The position numbers and the translations under genes are program-made. This document shows positions 1-10,310 of a stretch of 31,997 nucleotides of DNA, one piece after another. The notes under the pieces are model-generated. The model saw only the letters and a list, made by a program, of their open reading frames with translations, did not search any database and was not told the DNA's origin. The stretch is from the IMG/VR virus record IMGVR_UViG_3300009024_000048, positions 1 to 31,997 of that record. One strand, written 5' to 3'. Within the stretch, counting starts at the first letter, position 1; each line of letters begins with the position of its first letter. Origin of the DNA: a virus.

Positions 1-3000
1 AGAACTAGAACATCACAGTTTGGAGATATTAATGTCAAGACTGGAAAGACAGAGTTTGGAGAGAACTATCTAGCCTCTGACCCTGGGAAAGAACTTGTAA
101 CAAGCGTAGAAGAGGGCATGCTAAAGCTTGGAAAGTCTCCTACAGTATCTAGGGTAGTAACTCAGCTAGGTCAGGCCGTCGCCAGCAATATTCTGACCAA
201 GGAGCAGGCATCTAATATTGTTTATGCTTTGGGAAACCAGCTCGGAGATAGCACCTTTGCACTTAGTGTGAACGGCCAGCTTAACGAGCTACTAGGACCA
301 GACGGAGAAAATATCCTGACCCAGGGCCTAGAAATTCAGGTAAGACTAAATGAAAGGTCTCTCAACTCAGTCATTGGCCCAACTGGTAGCCTAACGCAGC
401 TATTCTCAGAAGGTGGCGGAGCAGAGAGGAACTGGCTTACTGGAATTATTGGTAACGTAGACTGGAAGAAGCTTGGAAACCTGGAGGGTCAGGTAGCTGG
501 AGAAATTAATGGTGTAGTTCAGCAAATCGCACTAGGCCTAGACACACTTGACGCAAGGTACTTAAAGCAAATTCAAGCACTGAAGGATAGCGGAGATCTT
601 ACTGGTGCACTTTCAAAGCAGAAAGAGTATGAGGAGGCAAGGGCAAAGCTAATCGCTTCTAATGAACAGATGAGCAACCAGCTTTTTGGAAGGATTACAG
701 AAATTGAAGAGAGATATGATAAAGCTCTAAAGTCTGGTTACGCTGTAGATGCTGGTCTTATGACACAGTATCGATCAATCGAAGCAGTCGTAAATCAATC
801 AGAAGAGCTAGCAAAAGCCTTCTTTGACGGAAACGAAGAAGCAAAGAAGCTAATAGAGACTCTGTCAAACAGCCTTGTTCTCAGTAGTGAAACAAAGCTA
901 GTATTTAATGCAGCCCTGGCTAGTGATACTCTAAGCATTGATGCCGCCAAGGCCATCCTTGAGGGTGATCTTAAGTCTACAGAGATTGAGCTAGTAGCAG
1001 ACATGATGATCAAGTATGGTGCAGGAACTGGTCAGCAGATGGCAAATATTTTGTCTATGTTTACTGGAGATGCAAATGCTGCACAAAAGAAATCAGACTT
1101 CTTGCTAATGATGGATTCTCAATCAACAGAAGAATTCAATAGGGTTCTCAATCTTCTAGATATGGTTACTGCATATGAGGGTGCCATCGGCAAGGACGGA
1201 AAACTAATCTTTGACGCCTATATGAAGGATCCAAAGAAATTAGAGGCATTGCTAGGCAAGCTAACAGAGCTTAATGACCTAGCTGATGGAAACAAGCTAG
1301 AGTATGACGTAATTATTAACACAGATATTCTAGGGTCAGATGGACTGGCTGCCCTAAAACAAGATGCAGAATACTTCAAAACACTAGACCCAGTACAGAG
1401 ATTCCTATACATACAGACCATGCTTACTGTAGAAGGAACCTATTCTAATTCAGATGTAGACTCATTCCTAGCATCTAAGGGGATAAAGCCAGGCGGCTCA
1501 TCACTGAGCTATTCTCCAGGAGCTGATCGTGCTATTACTACTGGTAGATATACTGCAGCCCAGAGAACGCAGGGCATTCTAGATATGATGGCACGAGATG
1601 CTCAGAAGATAACGGAAGCAGCAACTACCAACATTGTTACTGGTGAGGAGACGGAGCCTACGGACACAGGCACTGGATCAAAGAGTGACCCATTCGCAAA
1701 CATCTTAACTAGGCTAAAGCAAGTTAGGAATGCTGCTATAAACGCTGCAGGTGGCGTCGCAGAGCTTATGAGAGTTCTTGGCAAGGGGAAAGAGCTAACA
1801 CTATTTAAGGGAATAAGCCAACAGCTTACATTTGCTGGGTACGGAAAAGAGTTCTCTTCATACATCTCTGGACTAGACGAAGAGACTAGATCTAAGTTTG
1901 TTTCAATTGAAAATGGAGTTGTCAAGGTAACTGCAGCAGGTAAAGCAATGAGCAGGGCCTTCTCAGAGGCAGCACTTGGAGACTACCAGCTATCACTTGT
2001 TCAGGGTGTGTCAGATATCAATAAGCAGATTCAGGCTGTAACCACCCTAACATCCAGAGGCCTATCCCTTAATGATTCTTATGAAATTGCTAGCGATGCA
2101 AACCTTGCCTATGCTATAGCCACAGCTGCTACCACAGAAGAGGTAGACGAGCTAATCTTTAGATTCCAAAAATTGCAAGAGGCACAAGAGAAGTGGGCAA
2201 ACACAACACCAGAGGGAATTGAGCAAGGTCTTTCAAAAGCATTTGCATCTATCAAAGAATTCTTTGCAGCCCAGGAAGAGGCTGTCAACCTAGCTTTCCA
2301 GTCAGACACCTCATACCTGACGAATGCTACAGATGGTTTAATCACAAAAGCTGCTCAGGAGATAGAGGACTACCAGTACCTACTCGACGATTTGAACTAC
2401 GAGCTGGACGGCATAGCTAAGCAAGAAGATGCTATCAACAAGAAATATGACGAAAGAGTTGAAGCACTTAATAAGGTATACGAGATCAATGCAGACCTAG
2501 CAAGCCAAGAAAAGGGTAAGCTAGATATTGCCTCTGCTTTGGCATCTGGTGACATTGCAGCTGCAGCCAGGGCAATTCAGGAGCAAAGAAGGCAGCAGGC
2601 AGAGCAGCAAAGAAAGAAGTCGGAAGCGATTCTTGAGGCATCTCGTCAGAAGGAGCTAACATCCGTTACCTCTTCAAACAACAGAACCAGGCTTGATATT
2701 GAAAACGAGATTAAAGATATTACAGAGAAGATCGCAGTTATTGAAGAAGAAAGACTGGAACCAAACCAGAAGCTACTCAAGGATGCAGAACGACTCAGAG
2801 ATGTAAACCTAGAAGCTATTGGTAACGATGGATACTTGAACAAGACCAAGGCCGAGTGGGCTCTAGTAGAGAATGGAATCAGACTTGCCAAGGTAGAGTC
2901 AGAGGGATATTCTACATCGATTTTGGCAGCAATTAGCAACATTGAGAAGCTTAAAGCACTTTATAATGACCCAGCAACATTTACTGCAAAGTTGCCAGAA

Positions 3001-3627
3001 GACTTTAACCCAGTTTCCCAAAATCCAACAGCTACAGATTCTGGATCTTCTAGCACTTCTGGATCCAGCAGCTCCTCTGGTTCGTCTACAGACCCTGACC
3101 CAACTTCATCCAAGGATCCAGGCCCAATGCCTCCATATAATCCAGGTACTGGTAAATACTGGAAGCTTAAGAATAACAAATGGACTGCAGCAACTATACC
3201 ACCAAAGCCAAGCTACACTCCTCTCAATACCTACTGGAAGTTTGACACAGCCAAGGGACAGTGGACATCGGTAAAGAAGACAACAACCACTACATCTGGC
3301 GGCGGCGGAGGAAGTGTAATGTACCGCTCCACTGGTGGAATGGTTCCAAAATACTTTGCAGCAGGTGGGTATGCTCGGGGAACAGACACAGTCCCAGCAA
3401 TGCTGACCCCTGGAGAGTTTGTTGTGAGAAAATATGCTGTAGATAAGTTTGGAGCAGATAACCTCAAAGCAATTAATAGTGGTGCAAACCTAGGTGGAAC
3501 CATGTATAATAGTTATGAAGTAAATGTCAACGTTAAGTCAGACTCTAACCCAGATCAAATTGCCAGGGCAGTCATGAATCAGATTAAGCAAGTTGACTCA
3601 CAAAGACTAAGGAGTAATAGGTTCTAA
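1..3627 (+). CDS. Tail tape measure protein, C-terminal part (5' end outside window)
   Basis: The reading frame is open from base 1, so the gene begins upstream; an internal ATG at 118 is not its start. At least 1208 residues are visible. The protein is long and mostly helical, with a charged coiled-coil stretch at about 2360-2740 rich in Glu, Lys, Gln and Arg. A Ser/Pro/Gly linker follows (about 3034-3150), then two short Tyr-Trp-Lys/Trp motifs and a Gly run. The C-terminal block contains GGMVPKYFAAGG and LTPGEFVVRK, a signature commonly seen near the C terminus of phage tape measure proteins, and an end rich in Asn, Val and Gln. In the family this protein sets tail length and is threaded through the tail tube. 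Its size suggests a long-tailed (siphovirus- or myovirus-type) virion. The stop codon overlaps the next start (TAATG). Confidence 0.9.
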   Translation, partial: RTRTSQFGDINVKTGKTEFGENYLASDPGKELVTSVEEGMLKLGKSPTVSRVVTQLGQAVASNILTKEQASNIVYALGNQLGDSTFALSVNGQLNELLGPDGENILTQGLEIQVRLNERSLNSVIGPTGSLTQLFSEGGGAERNWLTGIIGNVDWKKLGNLEGQVAGEINGVVQQIALGLDTLDARYLKQIQALKDSGDLTGALSKQKEYEEARAKLIASNEQMSNQLFGRITEIEERYDKALKSGYAVDAGLMTQYRSIEAVVNQSEELAKAFFDGNEEAKKLIETLSNSLVLSSETKLVFNAALASDTLSIDAAKAILEGDLKSTEIELVADMMIKYGAGTGQQMANILSMFTGDANAAQKKSDFLLMMDSQSTEEFNRVLNLLDMVTAYEGAIGKDGKLIFDAYMKDPKKLEALLGKLTELNDLADGNKLEYDVIINTDILGSDGLAALKQDAEYFKTLDPVQRFLYIQTMLTVEGTYSNSDVDSFLASKGIKPGGSSLSYSPGADRAITTGRYTAAQRTQGILDMMARDAQKITEAATTNIVTGEETEPTDTGTGSKSDPFANILTRLKQVRNAAINAAGGVAELMRVLGKGKELTLFKGISQQLTFAGYGKEFSSYISGLDEETRSKFVSIENGVVKVTAAGKAMSRAFSEAALGDYQLSLVQGVSDINKQIQAVTTLTSRGLSLNDSYEIASDANLAYAIATAATTEEVDELIFRFQKLQEAQEKWANTTPEGIEQGLSKAFASIKEFFAAQEEAVNLAFQSDTSYLTNATDGLITKAAQEIEDYQYLLDDLNYELDGIAKQEDAINKKYDERVEALNKVYEINADLASQEKGKLDIASALASGDIAAAARAIQEQRRQQAEQQRKKSEAILEASRQKELTSVTSSNNRTRLDIENEIKDITEKIAVIEEERLEPNQKLLKDAERLRDVNLEAIGNDGYLNKTKAEWALVENGIRLAKVESEGYSTSILAAISNIEKLKALYNDPATFTAKLPEDFNPVSQNPTATDSGSSSTSGSSSSSGSSTDPDPTSSKDPGPMPPYNPGTGKYWKLKNNKWTAATIPPKPSYTPLNTYWKFDTAKGQWTSVKKTTTTTSGGGGGSVMYRSTGGMVPKYFAAGGYARGTDTVPAMLTPGEFVVRKYAVDKFGADNLKAINSGANLGGTMYNSYEVNVNVKSDSNPDQIARAVMNQIKQVDSQRLRSNRF

Positions 3628-4286
3628 TGGCAACAGCACTATACATGAGCCAAAGGCAAAAATACTCACGCCCTCAAGCACTGCTATTCTCCGAAAATCC
3701 TGGAACAATTGATTTTGTAGACCAGGGTACTGAAAATGAGCAAGTCCTATATGCTCCAGAAGGATATGAGGTAGGAGCCTTATTGCCAGAGGGAGAAGAC
3801 CTGTCCCTAGCCGACCAGTTTGTAATTTTATCCGATCACAATAGAAGTGGGTTGGATTTCTCAACTAATAGAATTGAAAGCCGTGAAAGAATGGTAAACG
3901 GCAGAATGCGTTCTTACCATATTGCAGACAAGCTGGAGCTATCAGTTTCTTGGGACATGCTTCCATCTAGATCCTTTCCTGGCAGACCAGACTTTGACAC
4001 CCTTGGGATAGCCCCATACTCAAAAACTGAAGAGTACACAGCCGACAACGGTGCAGGTGGCGTAGAACTAATGGACTGGTATAATAAGCACACTGATCCA
4101 TTCTGGGTGTTTATATCTTACGATAATTACAAGAGCTATGGATCAATTCCAGCTGCGTATAATCAGCTAGGAAGATATAGTCAGGTAGTAGAGATGTTCA
4201 TCTCTAGCTTTGACTATAGCGTGGTAAAGCGTGGAAACGGCACCTATGACTTCTGGAACATAAGCATGAGACTTGAAGAGGTCTAA
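3627..4286 (+). CDS. Distal tail (Dit-like) / minor tail protein
   Basis: This 219-residue protein starts at the ATG inside TAATG, one base into the tape measure stop, with AAGGAG at 3608-3613 upstream. It has no signal peptide or membrane segment, and is rich in aromatic and acidic residues as expected of a beta-rich structural protein. The C-terminal part (VVEMFISSFDYSVVKRG followed by a strand ending MRLEEV) reads like a tail ring-type fold. Its position between the tape measure gene and the giant hub protein is where siphophages usually encode the distal tail protein that joins the tube to the tip. That assignment rests mainly on gene order and size, since I recognise no decisive motif. 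Confidence 0.6.
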   Translation: MATALYMSQRQKYSRPQALLFSENPGTIDFVDQGTENEQVLYAPEGYEVGALLPEGEDLSLADQFVILSDHNRSGLDFSTNRIESRERMVNGRMRSYHIADKLELSVSWDMLPSRSFPGRPDFDTLGIAPYSKTEEYTADNGAGGVELMDWYNKHTDPFWVFISYDNYKSYGSIPAAYNQLGRYSQVVEMFISSFDYSVVKRGNGTYDFWNISMRLEEV

Positions 4287-7200
4287 ATGTTTCAAAATAC
4301 AGATCTTGAGTCCTACCTAACAACATCATCAACTGTAAGCAGTGATAGTCTTGTGTCTGCAGAATGGAACATGAATATTGCAGACAACATCCTGCAGGTT
4401 GGTAACTATAGATATAGGCCCTCGGAAAGAGCTTCCCTGCCAGCATCTGCACAGTCTATCTATGCCGTAGCCAACAATACTTTTGATAGCGATGACGTAG
4501 GGAATTACTATACTGATGCAACTTATTCAGACATAGTCATTGATGGCGGATTCGATGATGACGATACACCCACAACCTTTAAGTCTAGAAGGCAGAAGGA
4601 GCAGATGCTCTATTCTCTCGAAGACTGCTTGGGAAGATTTAGGCCACGTTCAGGTATCAATAAGATTAGATATTTTAACAATAACTTTATTCACTTTGCT
4701 AATAGCAGTATGGCAACTCGGCCAAGATATTATATGGGGCACAGGGACGACAAGTTTAAATATTGGACATCCTATCGCATAGATGATAACGTCGAACGTG
4801 GTATTGGAAATCAGTTAATAAACGGTTCATATTACATAGACGATGCAGCACCATTTGTTGTGTATAAAAATCCAATTCCTGCAAACAGGCTTGTAGTAAA
4901 AATGCAAACCAATGTTGGAGGATCAGACCTAGGACCCTTCTACAGCGGCTCAGGGGCCTTCTCAGACCCTTTCTACGGTGACCAGAACATGACAGTACCC
5001 TCTAAGTGGTCAGTACAATACCTAGATAATGATATTTGGATAGATGCCATATCGTTTAGTGAAAGCTCAACCAGAACAGATGGCTCAAGAATAATTAAAT
5101 CAGACGGCTATGTTGAGCTACAATATGGCGTAATCATTCCAGAAAAATATAAGAATTCGTTTTTCCTTGTTGGAGAAATCTTTTCTGAAAAAGTGTTGCC
5201 AGAAACAGCTGCAGATGGTCAGTCTTATCTAGTTAAAAGACCAACTGACGTCACTGGAACATTTTATATATGGCAAGATTCGTCAGGCTCCTTCGAGTCA
5301 TTTTCTCCAACTTTTGGCTGGAGCCTGGTAGAAGATGAGTCAGCTAATAATGTGTCAAATTTTGTTAACACTTTGGTATCTCCACCAGAATACACTGACC
5401 CAGTAAGCGGACGTTCTGGTTATACAGAATTCCAAGAAATATCTGGAATAAGAATCCTGGTAGATACTATGAATAAGTCGGATGCAACCTTTGATCTAAT
5501 TGAGATGTCTCCAAGACTAGTGGCAGACTTGACAGATATGACAAAGTCTTTTACAGTAAATAAAACTGCTTCAGATCTAGGGGTCACTGGATTGCCAGTA
5601 GGTCAGCTTCTAGCATCTACGGGTAGCCTAGAGCTGTTTGATACTGAACTAGCATTTAGCTCGGTAAATTCAGACAGCATAATTCAAAGCTTTATATCAC
5701 AAAACTTACAGATAAAGCTATATGATATTATTAAGAATTTGGATGGGTACAAGTACCACGTTCCACTAAAAACATTTTACGTAGATGGCATGGCAGAGAC
5801 AAATGTGCAGACAAGGTCTACAGACCTAGTTTTAAGAGATCTATTCTTTCACCTAGAGTCAATTTCAGCACCAGAGCTAATGATACCAGATACCTCTCTA
5901 AGCTATGCAATATCTACAATCTTGGACTATGTTGGTTTTTCAAACTACACAATTAAAATGCTTGATGGTCAAGCAGAGCCTATCATTCCATATTTCTTTG
6001 TAGATTCAAATCAGACCCTAGCCGAGGTCCTAGAAAGCCTGGCGGTTTCAACACAAAGTGCCATGTTCTTTGACGAATATAATAACTTTGTAGTGATGAC
6101 AAAAGAGTATCTAATGGCAAGTGAGGGCGATCGGTCTACAGACATAACGCTGCTAGGCAGCCGAGACTCTCAGGCTGCAGGTGCTTACAAGAACCTGTCA
6201 AACGGATTATCTAAGGCAAACATTATAGAGATTGCCTCTAAAGAAAACCGTGTATACAATGATGGAATTGTTAGGTATACTCCAAGGTATATTCAGAAAA
6301 ACTACAAGAACATTGGATCTGCAGACAAGTTACAAAGGGACATTAACTGGGTATACAAGGCATCAGAGCTTTGGGAGGTAGCCCCAGAAAGCAGTGTAAC
6401 TTCACAGAATGAAACACTTGGAACGCAAGAGTCTTATACGCTAGGGGCATACCCAATCAATTCGGACATCCCATCCTCAGAGCCATCAGTATACAATGGT
6501 GCAGTAATCAATAACACAATTGACATTGGCGAAGCAGTCAACTTCATGGCTAGGTATAGCGGTTACCTGTATGCAAATGGAGAAATTATTAAGTTTGACG
6601 CTGTTCAGTATAGCGTGCCAGGACTGTCGGAAATAGAGTCAACCGATGGGAATGTTTGGATTACAAGTGTAAAAGATTACCAAAAGTATTTTGCAAAGAT
6701 TCCATTTAACGGAAAGATGTACCCTACTGGTTTGGTTAGAATATTTACAGAGCCAGAGTACGAAGTCGTCGATGGAGTGACAAGGCTTAAGCCAGGTTCA
6801 ATAGCTAGAAATGGAAGAGCCCAATTTGGTACACAGATTACAGAACACTCTGCAGGACTAGATTCATATTGGCATGACAACGCTAATGTTAAAGGCTGTA
6901 AGATGCGTGCCAATCTCATATTCGGCATTGAGGATTCTAGCAATATAACTGCAGGCCTACGTGGCGTAACACTAGAAAGCGGAGCAGCTGGAACCGATAG
7001 AGCTGTCGGTGTTGCAAGCTCTAGGAATGGAATTATAAAGAATTATCTAGCATCTAACTTTCCAAAAGATGTAAATGTTGATAGGCTACTGTCAACACAG
7101 ACAGGAACTGTCCAAGCATCAGCACTAGTAATGACTGGTGGAAACTTTGCCAGTACGCAAGACCCACTTAATTATATCTCCTATGTTCACAAGCCACTGT

Positions 7201-8615
7201 CTGATAACTTCAAACATTTTGGGACTAGGCTTAGGATTGTTGGCAAGAGTCAGAACAATGAGATAAACTTTCAGACGCCTTATGGAAGCACACCATATTA
7301 CAATGGAGTTAGCGGCGGTAGTGCAGGCCTCGCATGCCTGATCAATCCAGAAACTAACAATGGATACTACTACGAAATTATAGCACTAGACACTGTCGAC
7401 ACAAAGAGTATTGAAAATAAAGACTCAATGTTTAATATTGTATTCTACAAAATTATGAAAGATGCCACCACAGGCGAGGCAGTGCCAGTAATGCTTTGGG
7501 GAGGAATCACAAAGATAACGGTAGATAGCGGTGACTTCGTAGGTCAGTATAGAATGGTGGCAGAGGAAAATCCTAGCGTATATGATCTAGCGGTAGAGTA
7601 TGAAGATATCGGCACGACAAGAACCTTTTACCTTTATCTAAATAATAAGCTTATCAGAACTGTAAATGATCTAAGTCCACTGCCAGTATACAATAACATG
7701 GCACTATTTATACGTGGAGCATCTCGTGCAATGTTTGAAAATATATATGCTATCGGATCAAACTATTCTCAAAACCCATCTTTAGCAGTTGATCTGCCAA
7801 CGAGCACAGCTTTTAGCTCAGGAGAGATAAGCCTCAGCGAGTCATTCAGAAAGTACTCAATGAGCGGCATCGTGCAATCTACAGTGCTGTCTGGTATAAG
7901 TCCAGCAGAAGATCCTAAGTACAACCTATACTTTGATGAGTTTGGAACAATTATGAGAGAGGCTGCTTACTTTAATGTGAGATATGAAAAGGCATATCCA
8001 GCACTATATGCAAGACTAGCACCAACATTTAATAGGATTAAGACATATACCGTCTCTGGCTTTATGGCAGGGGCATATGGAGCAGAGTTCATGGTATTTA
8101 ACGCAACTGACTCTACCATAGACCTAAGCGAAAATAGCGGAAACTATCTTAAGATTCAGGGAATTGCATTCACCCAAAAGTCATCTAATGAGTTAACCGT
8201 GGACTCACATTTTTCCAATAGAGGATCATTTTATGATTCGGCAGTATCCAATGATCCAGAGAGCATTTCTCCAATTGTCTCTAGAGAAGAATACAACAGA
8301 ATTAAGAATAGTCGGATTAAGTATGGTAAGAATGAGTTTGTCTTAGATGCATCCTACATCCAAAGCCAGGACGCAGCCTCTGACATGATGGAATGGATTG
8401 TGTCAAAAATAATGAAGCCTAGAGCTTCCCTTGGAATAAAGGTCTTTCCTAATTCCATGATCCAGCTTGGAGACATCGTAAAGATTGAATACAAGTCAGA
8501 CTCGGGAAAGGACCTTGCGATTGATTCCACTAAGCGTTTTGTAGTATATAATATAGAATATTCCAGAATGTCTTCTGGTCCAGAAATGACGTTGTATGTA
8601 AGCGAGGTGTCATAA
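4287..8615 (+). CDS. Large tail hub / tip-associated protein with lectin-like insert
   Basis: This 1442-residue protein starts directly after the preceding stop. Residues 1-390 are an N-terminal structural region. Residues about 390-660 contain alternating strands and helices (EISGIRILVDTM, PLKTFYVDGMAE, ISTILDYVGFSNYTI) resembling a phage tail-hub (gp27/Tal-like) fold. About residues 960-1165 look like a concanavalin A/LamG-like beta sandwich (GGSAGLACLINPETNNGYYYE, then FYLYLNNKLIRTV), a domain type that binds carbohydrate or protein ligands. The C-terminal segment (SMIQLGDIVKIEYKS) returns to a hub-like strand pattern. By position it is the tail-tip protein that contacts the host surface. 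The exact domain limits are my estimate. No peptidase or lysozyme active site was recognised. Confidence 0.7.
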   Translation: MFQNTDLESYLTTSSTVSSDSLVSAEWNMNIADNILQVGNYRYRPSERASLPASAQSIYAVANNTFDSDDVGNYYTDATYSDIVIDGGFDDDDTPTTFKSRRQKEQMLYSLEDCLGRFRPRSGINKIRYFNNNFIHFANSSMATRPRYYMGHRDDKFKYWTSYRIDDNVERGIGNQLINGSYYIDDAAPFVVYKNPIPANRLVVKMQTNVGGSDLGPFYSGSGAFSDPFYGDQNMTVPSKWSVQYLDNDIWIDAISFSESSTRTDGSRIIKSDGYVELQYGVIIPEKYKNSFFLVGEIFSEKVLPETAADGQSYLVKRPTDVTGTFYIWQDSSGSFESFSPTFGWSLVEDESANNVSNFVNTLVSPPEYTDPVSGRSGYTEFQEISGIRILVDTMNKSDATFDLIEMSPRLVADLTDMTKSFTVNKTASDLGVTGLPVGQLLASTGSLELFDTELAFSSVNSDSIIQSFISQNLQIKLYDIIKNLDGYKYHVPLKTFYVDGMAETNVQTRSTDLVLRDLFFHLESISAPELMIPDTSLSYAISTILDYVGFSNYTIKMLDGQAEPIIPYFFVDSNQTLAEVLESLAVSTQSAMFFDEYNNFVVMTKEYLMASEGDRSTDITLLGSRDSQAAGAYKNLSNGLSKANIIEIASKENRVYNDGIVRYTPRYIQKNYKNIGSADKLQRDINWVYKASELWEVAPESSVTSQNETLGTQESYTLGAYPINSDIPSSEPSVYNGAVINNTIDIGEAVNFMARYSGYLYANGEIIKFDAVQYSVPGLSEIESTDGNVWITSVKDYQKYFAKIPFNGKMYPTGLVRIFTEPEYEVVDGVTRLKPGSIARNGRAQFGTQITEHSAGLDSYWHDNANVKGCKMRANLIFGIEDSSNITAGLRGVTLESGAAGTDRAVGVASSRNGIIKNYLASNFPKDVNVDRLLSTQTGTVQASALVMTGGNFASTQDPLNYISYVHKPLSDNFKHFGTRLRIVGKSQNNEINFQTPYGSTPYYNGVSGGSAGLACLINPETNNGYYYEIIALDTVDTKSIENKDSMFNIVFYKIMKDATTGEAVPVMLWGGITKITVDSGDFVGQYRMVAEENPSVYDLAVEYEDIGTTRTFYLYLNNKLIRTVNDLSPLPVYNNMALFIRGASRAMFENIYAIGSNYSQNPSLAVDLPTSTAFSSGEISLSESFRKYSMSGIVQSTVLSGISPAEDPKYNLYFDEFGTIMREAAYFNVRYEKAYPALYARLAPTFNRIKTYTVSGFMAGAYGAEFMVFNATDSTIDLSENSGNYLKIQGIAFTQKSSNELTVDSHFSNRGSFYDSAVSNDPESISPIVSREEYNRIKNSRIKYGKNEFVLDASYIQSQDAASDMMEWIVSKIMKPRASLGIKVFPNSMIQLGDIVKIEYKSDSGKDLAIDSTKRFVVYNIEYSRMSSGPEMTLYVSEVS

Positions 8616-8616
8616 T

Positions 8617-9090
8617 ATGGTTTCAGCTGAAGCAAACCTTCCAGAGTCTAGCTCTTCATCTTCTTCATCTGTGAAGGAAGCCACCCCAGACATTATTCTG
8701 GATGACCAGTCAATAGAGATAGATGAGGGTATCTTTAACATTGCCCTAGAGCAGTTGTCTGCTCAAGAGATCATAACCATATCTAGACACGATACAATTA
8801 ACGGCCAAACAGTTGCTTATCAGCCAATTAAGAATCTCGCACAACTTGCTGTCAAGTATGGACCCCAGACAATAATTCCAGTACAGAATTCATCACGGGC
8901 ATTTTTTAACAATTTCTCTATCAAGCTAGAGGACTACCTTCCCAATGAGGGCAATGGCCTAGGTGGACTTTATGTCTATATGAACTCAGAAAACTCTATT
9001 GTGATTGAGTTGGTTGGATTGGCAGAAGATGAGCAAGTTGAACTTCAGATACTAAGCTCAGGCCAGATTATTAATGATACAATATACTAG
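8617..9090 (+). CDS. Small tail-associated protein, Ser-rich N terminus
   Basis: This 157-residue acidic protein begins one base after the hub gene stop. Residues 11-19 are an almost unbroken serine run, followed by a compact domain with predicted strands (QTIIPVQNSSRAFFNNFSIKLEDYLP, GGLYVYMNSENSIVIELVGLAED). I do not recognise the family. Its place inside the tail gene block and its strand-rich pattern suggest a minor tail or baseplate-periphery component. The serine run looks like a flexible linker and recalls the Ser-rich linker in the tape measure protein. Confidence 0.55.
   Translation: MVSAEANLPESSSSSSSSVKEATPDIILDDQSIEIDEGIFNIALEQLSAQEIITISRHDTINGQTVAYQPIKNLAQLAVKYGPQTIIPVQNSSRAFFNNFSIKLEDYLPNEGNGLGGLYVYMNSENSIVIELVGLAEDEQVELQILSSGQIINDTIY
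9075..9083 (+). promoter_or_regulatory. Possible extended -10 element before the tail-fibre gene
   Basis: TGATACAAT (TG-N-TACAAT) lies in the last codons of the gene at 8617 and would start transcription near 9090, close to the fibre gene start at 9099. There is no clear -35, so support is weak. Confidence 0.35.
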
Positions 9091-9098
9091 AGGAAAAA

Positions 9099-10310
9099 AT
9101 GATAACTAACACAGGAAAAGACATTCTAGCCAAGTACTTGATTGGCCACGTTCCGTCATACGCATCATATTTGGCTTTTGGCTGTGGTGCAGCACCGCTA
9201 TCTACATCAGATAACTTTAACCTATCATCATACGAGCAGAAGGAAAGCCTAGACTTTGAGATGTTTAGGGCACCTATTATCTCTAGAGGATATGTTACTC
9301 AAAATGTTTTAGACGAGAACGGTGACGTTACGGTTGACGGCGATGGAAACCCAGTACAGTATACCGAGATAGTTTTTACATCAGAGCTACCAACTTCAGA
9401 AAGATATGAGATTACGGAGATTGGTCTATACTCTGCAGGAACAAACCCAGTAACAAGCTCTAATCAAAGTAGAAATATTTATACATTTACTAACACAGAA
9501 AACTGGGAGTACCACACTAGCGTTTCTGCAACTGACATTCCTGTACACCCAGATACTCTCTATAACCTTGCAGACGGAACTCCTGGAGGATTGGAGTCGA
9601 GTATCAATGTTGAAGAGAAAGTTTTCCAGGCAAATGCAGACGACATCGTGCTTGATGACACGGTAAGAACTCAAAGAAACGAAAGACCAAGGTTTTTAAA
9701 TAGCGTAATATTTATGCGTGGAGACACATCGTCAGTGCTTGGAACTGGAGATAATCTCTACGTAGAGTCAGATCCAGAAAGCGTTGACTACGATCCAACT
9801 CATATTCACTTAAATGGCATCCAGCTTGATCTGGATAAGTACTCTGCAAAGGATGAGCTCAGGCTCGCATTCTCAGTTATTAATAAGAATGCAGACAGCA
9901 CTGCCCCAACAGATATTAAAATTATAGTGGAGTTTGCTACGCCAGAAGGCAGCGGAACCCAGCAGTATGCCAGATTCAAGACTCACCTTCTATCTACTAC
10001 AAGTGATTTTGCTAATAACAGATATTTTGTTGTAAGCAAAAGGCTGGAAGAGTTAGACAAAAGCTCAGAGTTTTCCTGGCAGGGAGCGAGCGTAGTTAAG
10101 ATTTATGCATCTGCCATAAGCGGAGGAGACTTCTCATCAGACTACTACATAGCACTTGACGCTATGCGTGTAGAAAACCTGAACTCCGTAAGCCCAGTCT
10201 ATGGACTAACAGGGTACACAGTAACAAAGACAGACTCAGGACTCCCAATCTTAAAGGCACCAAACACTGCCAACCTTGTGGAATTTAGATTTGCAATGGA
10301 TGTAGCGTAA
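9099..10310 (+). CDS. Tail fibre / collar-type tail protein
   Basis: This 403-residue protein starts at 9099 with AGAGG at 9089-9093, five bases upstream. Its N terminus (MITNTGKDILAKYLIG, then YLAFGCGAAPL) and the segment ending YEITEIGLYSAG at about residues 100-112 match the pattern of phage tail-collar/fibre proteins, where an ITEIGLY-type motif sits at the base of the fibre that attaches to the tip. Residues about 190-400 are beta-rich with repeated Asp/Ser/Thr, compatible with an adhesion or jelly-roll-type domain. In context it is probably a receptor-facing tail component. A possible extended -10 element lies just upstream. Confidence 0.65.
   Translation: MITNTGKDILAKYLIGHVPSYASYLAFGCGAAPLSTSDNFNLSSYEQKESLDFEMFRAPIISRGYVTQNVLDENGDVTVDGDGNPVQYTEIVFTSELPTSERYEITEIGLYSAGTNPVTSSNQSRNIYTFTNTENWEYHTSVSATDIPVHPDTLYNLADGTPGGLESSINVEEKVFQANADDIVLDDTVRTQRNERPRFLNSVIFMRGDTSSVLGTGDNLYVESDPESVDYDPTHIHLNGIQLDLDKYSAKDELRLAFSVINKNADSTAPTDIKIIVEFATPEGSGTQQYARFKTHLLSTTSDFANNRYFVVSKRLEELDKSSEFSWQGASVVKIYASAISGGDFSSDYYIALDAMRVENLNSVSPVYGLTGYTVTKTDSGLPILKAPNTANLVEFRFAMDVA

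Noticed and set aside
1602-1925. Minus-strand open frame inside the tape measure gene
   Set aside because: Shadow of a real gene: Ser/Phe-rich translation, no ribosome binding site, and it lies fully within a clear coding sequence.
2942-3274. + strand alternative frame in the tape measure tail
   Set aside because: Gln/Leu/His-rich shadow translation caused by the low-complexity linker.
4077-4085. TGGTATAAT, identical to the leaderless promoter boxes
   Set aside because: It encodes Trp-Tyr-Asn inside the distal-tail gene and no ATG follows at 6 nt, so it is probably chance.
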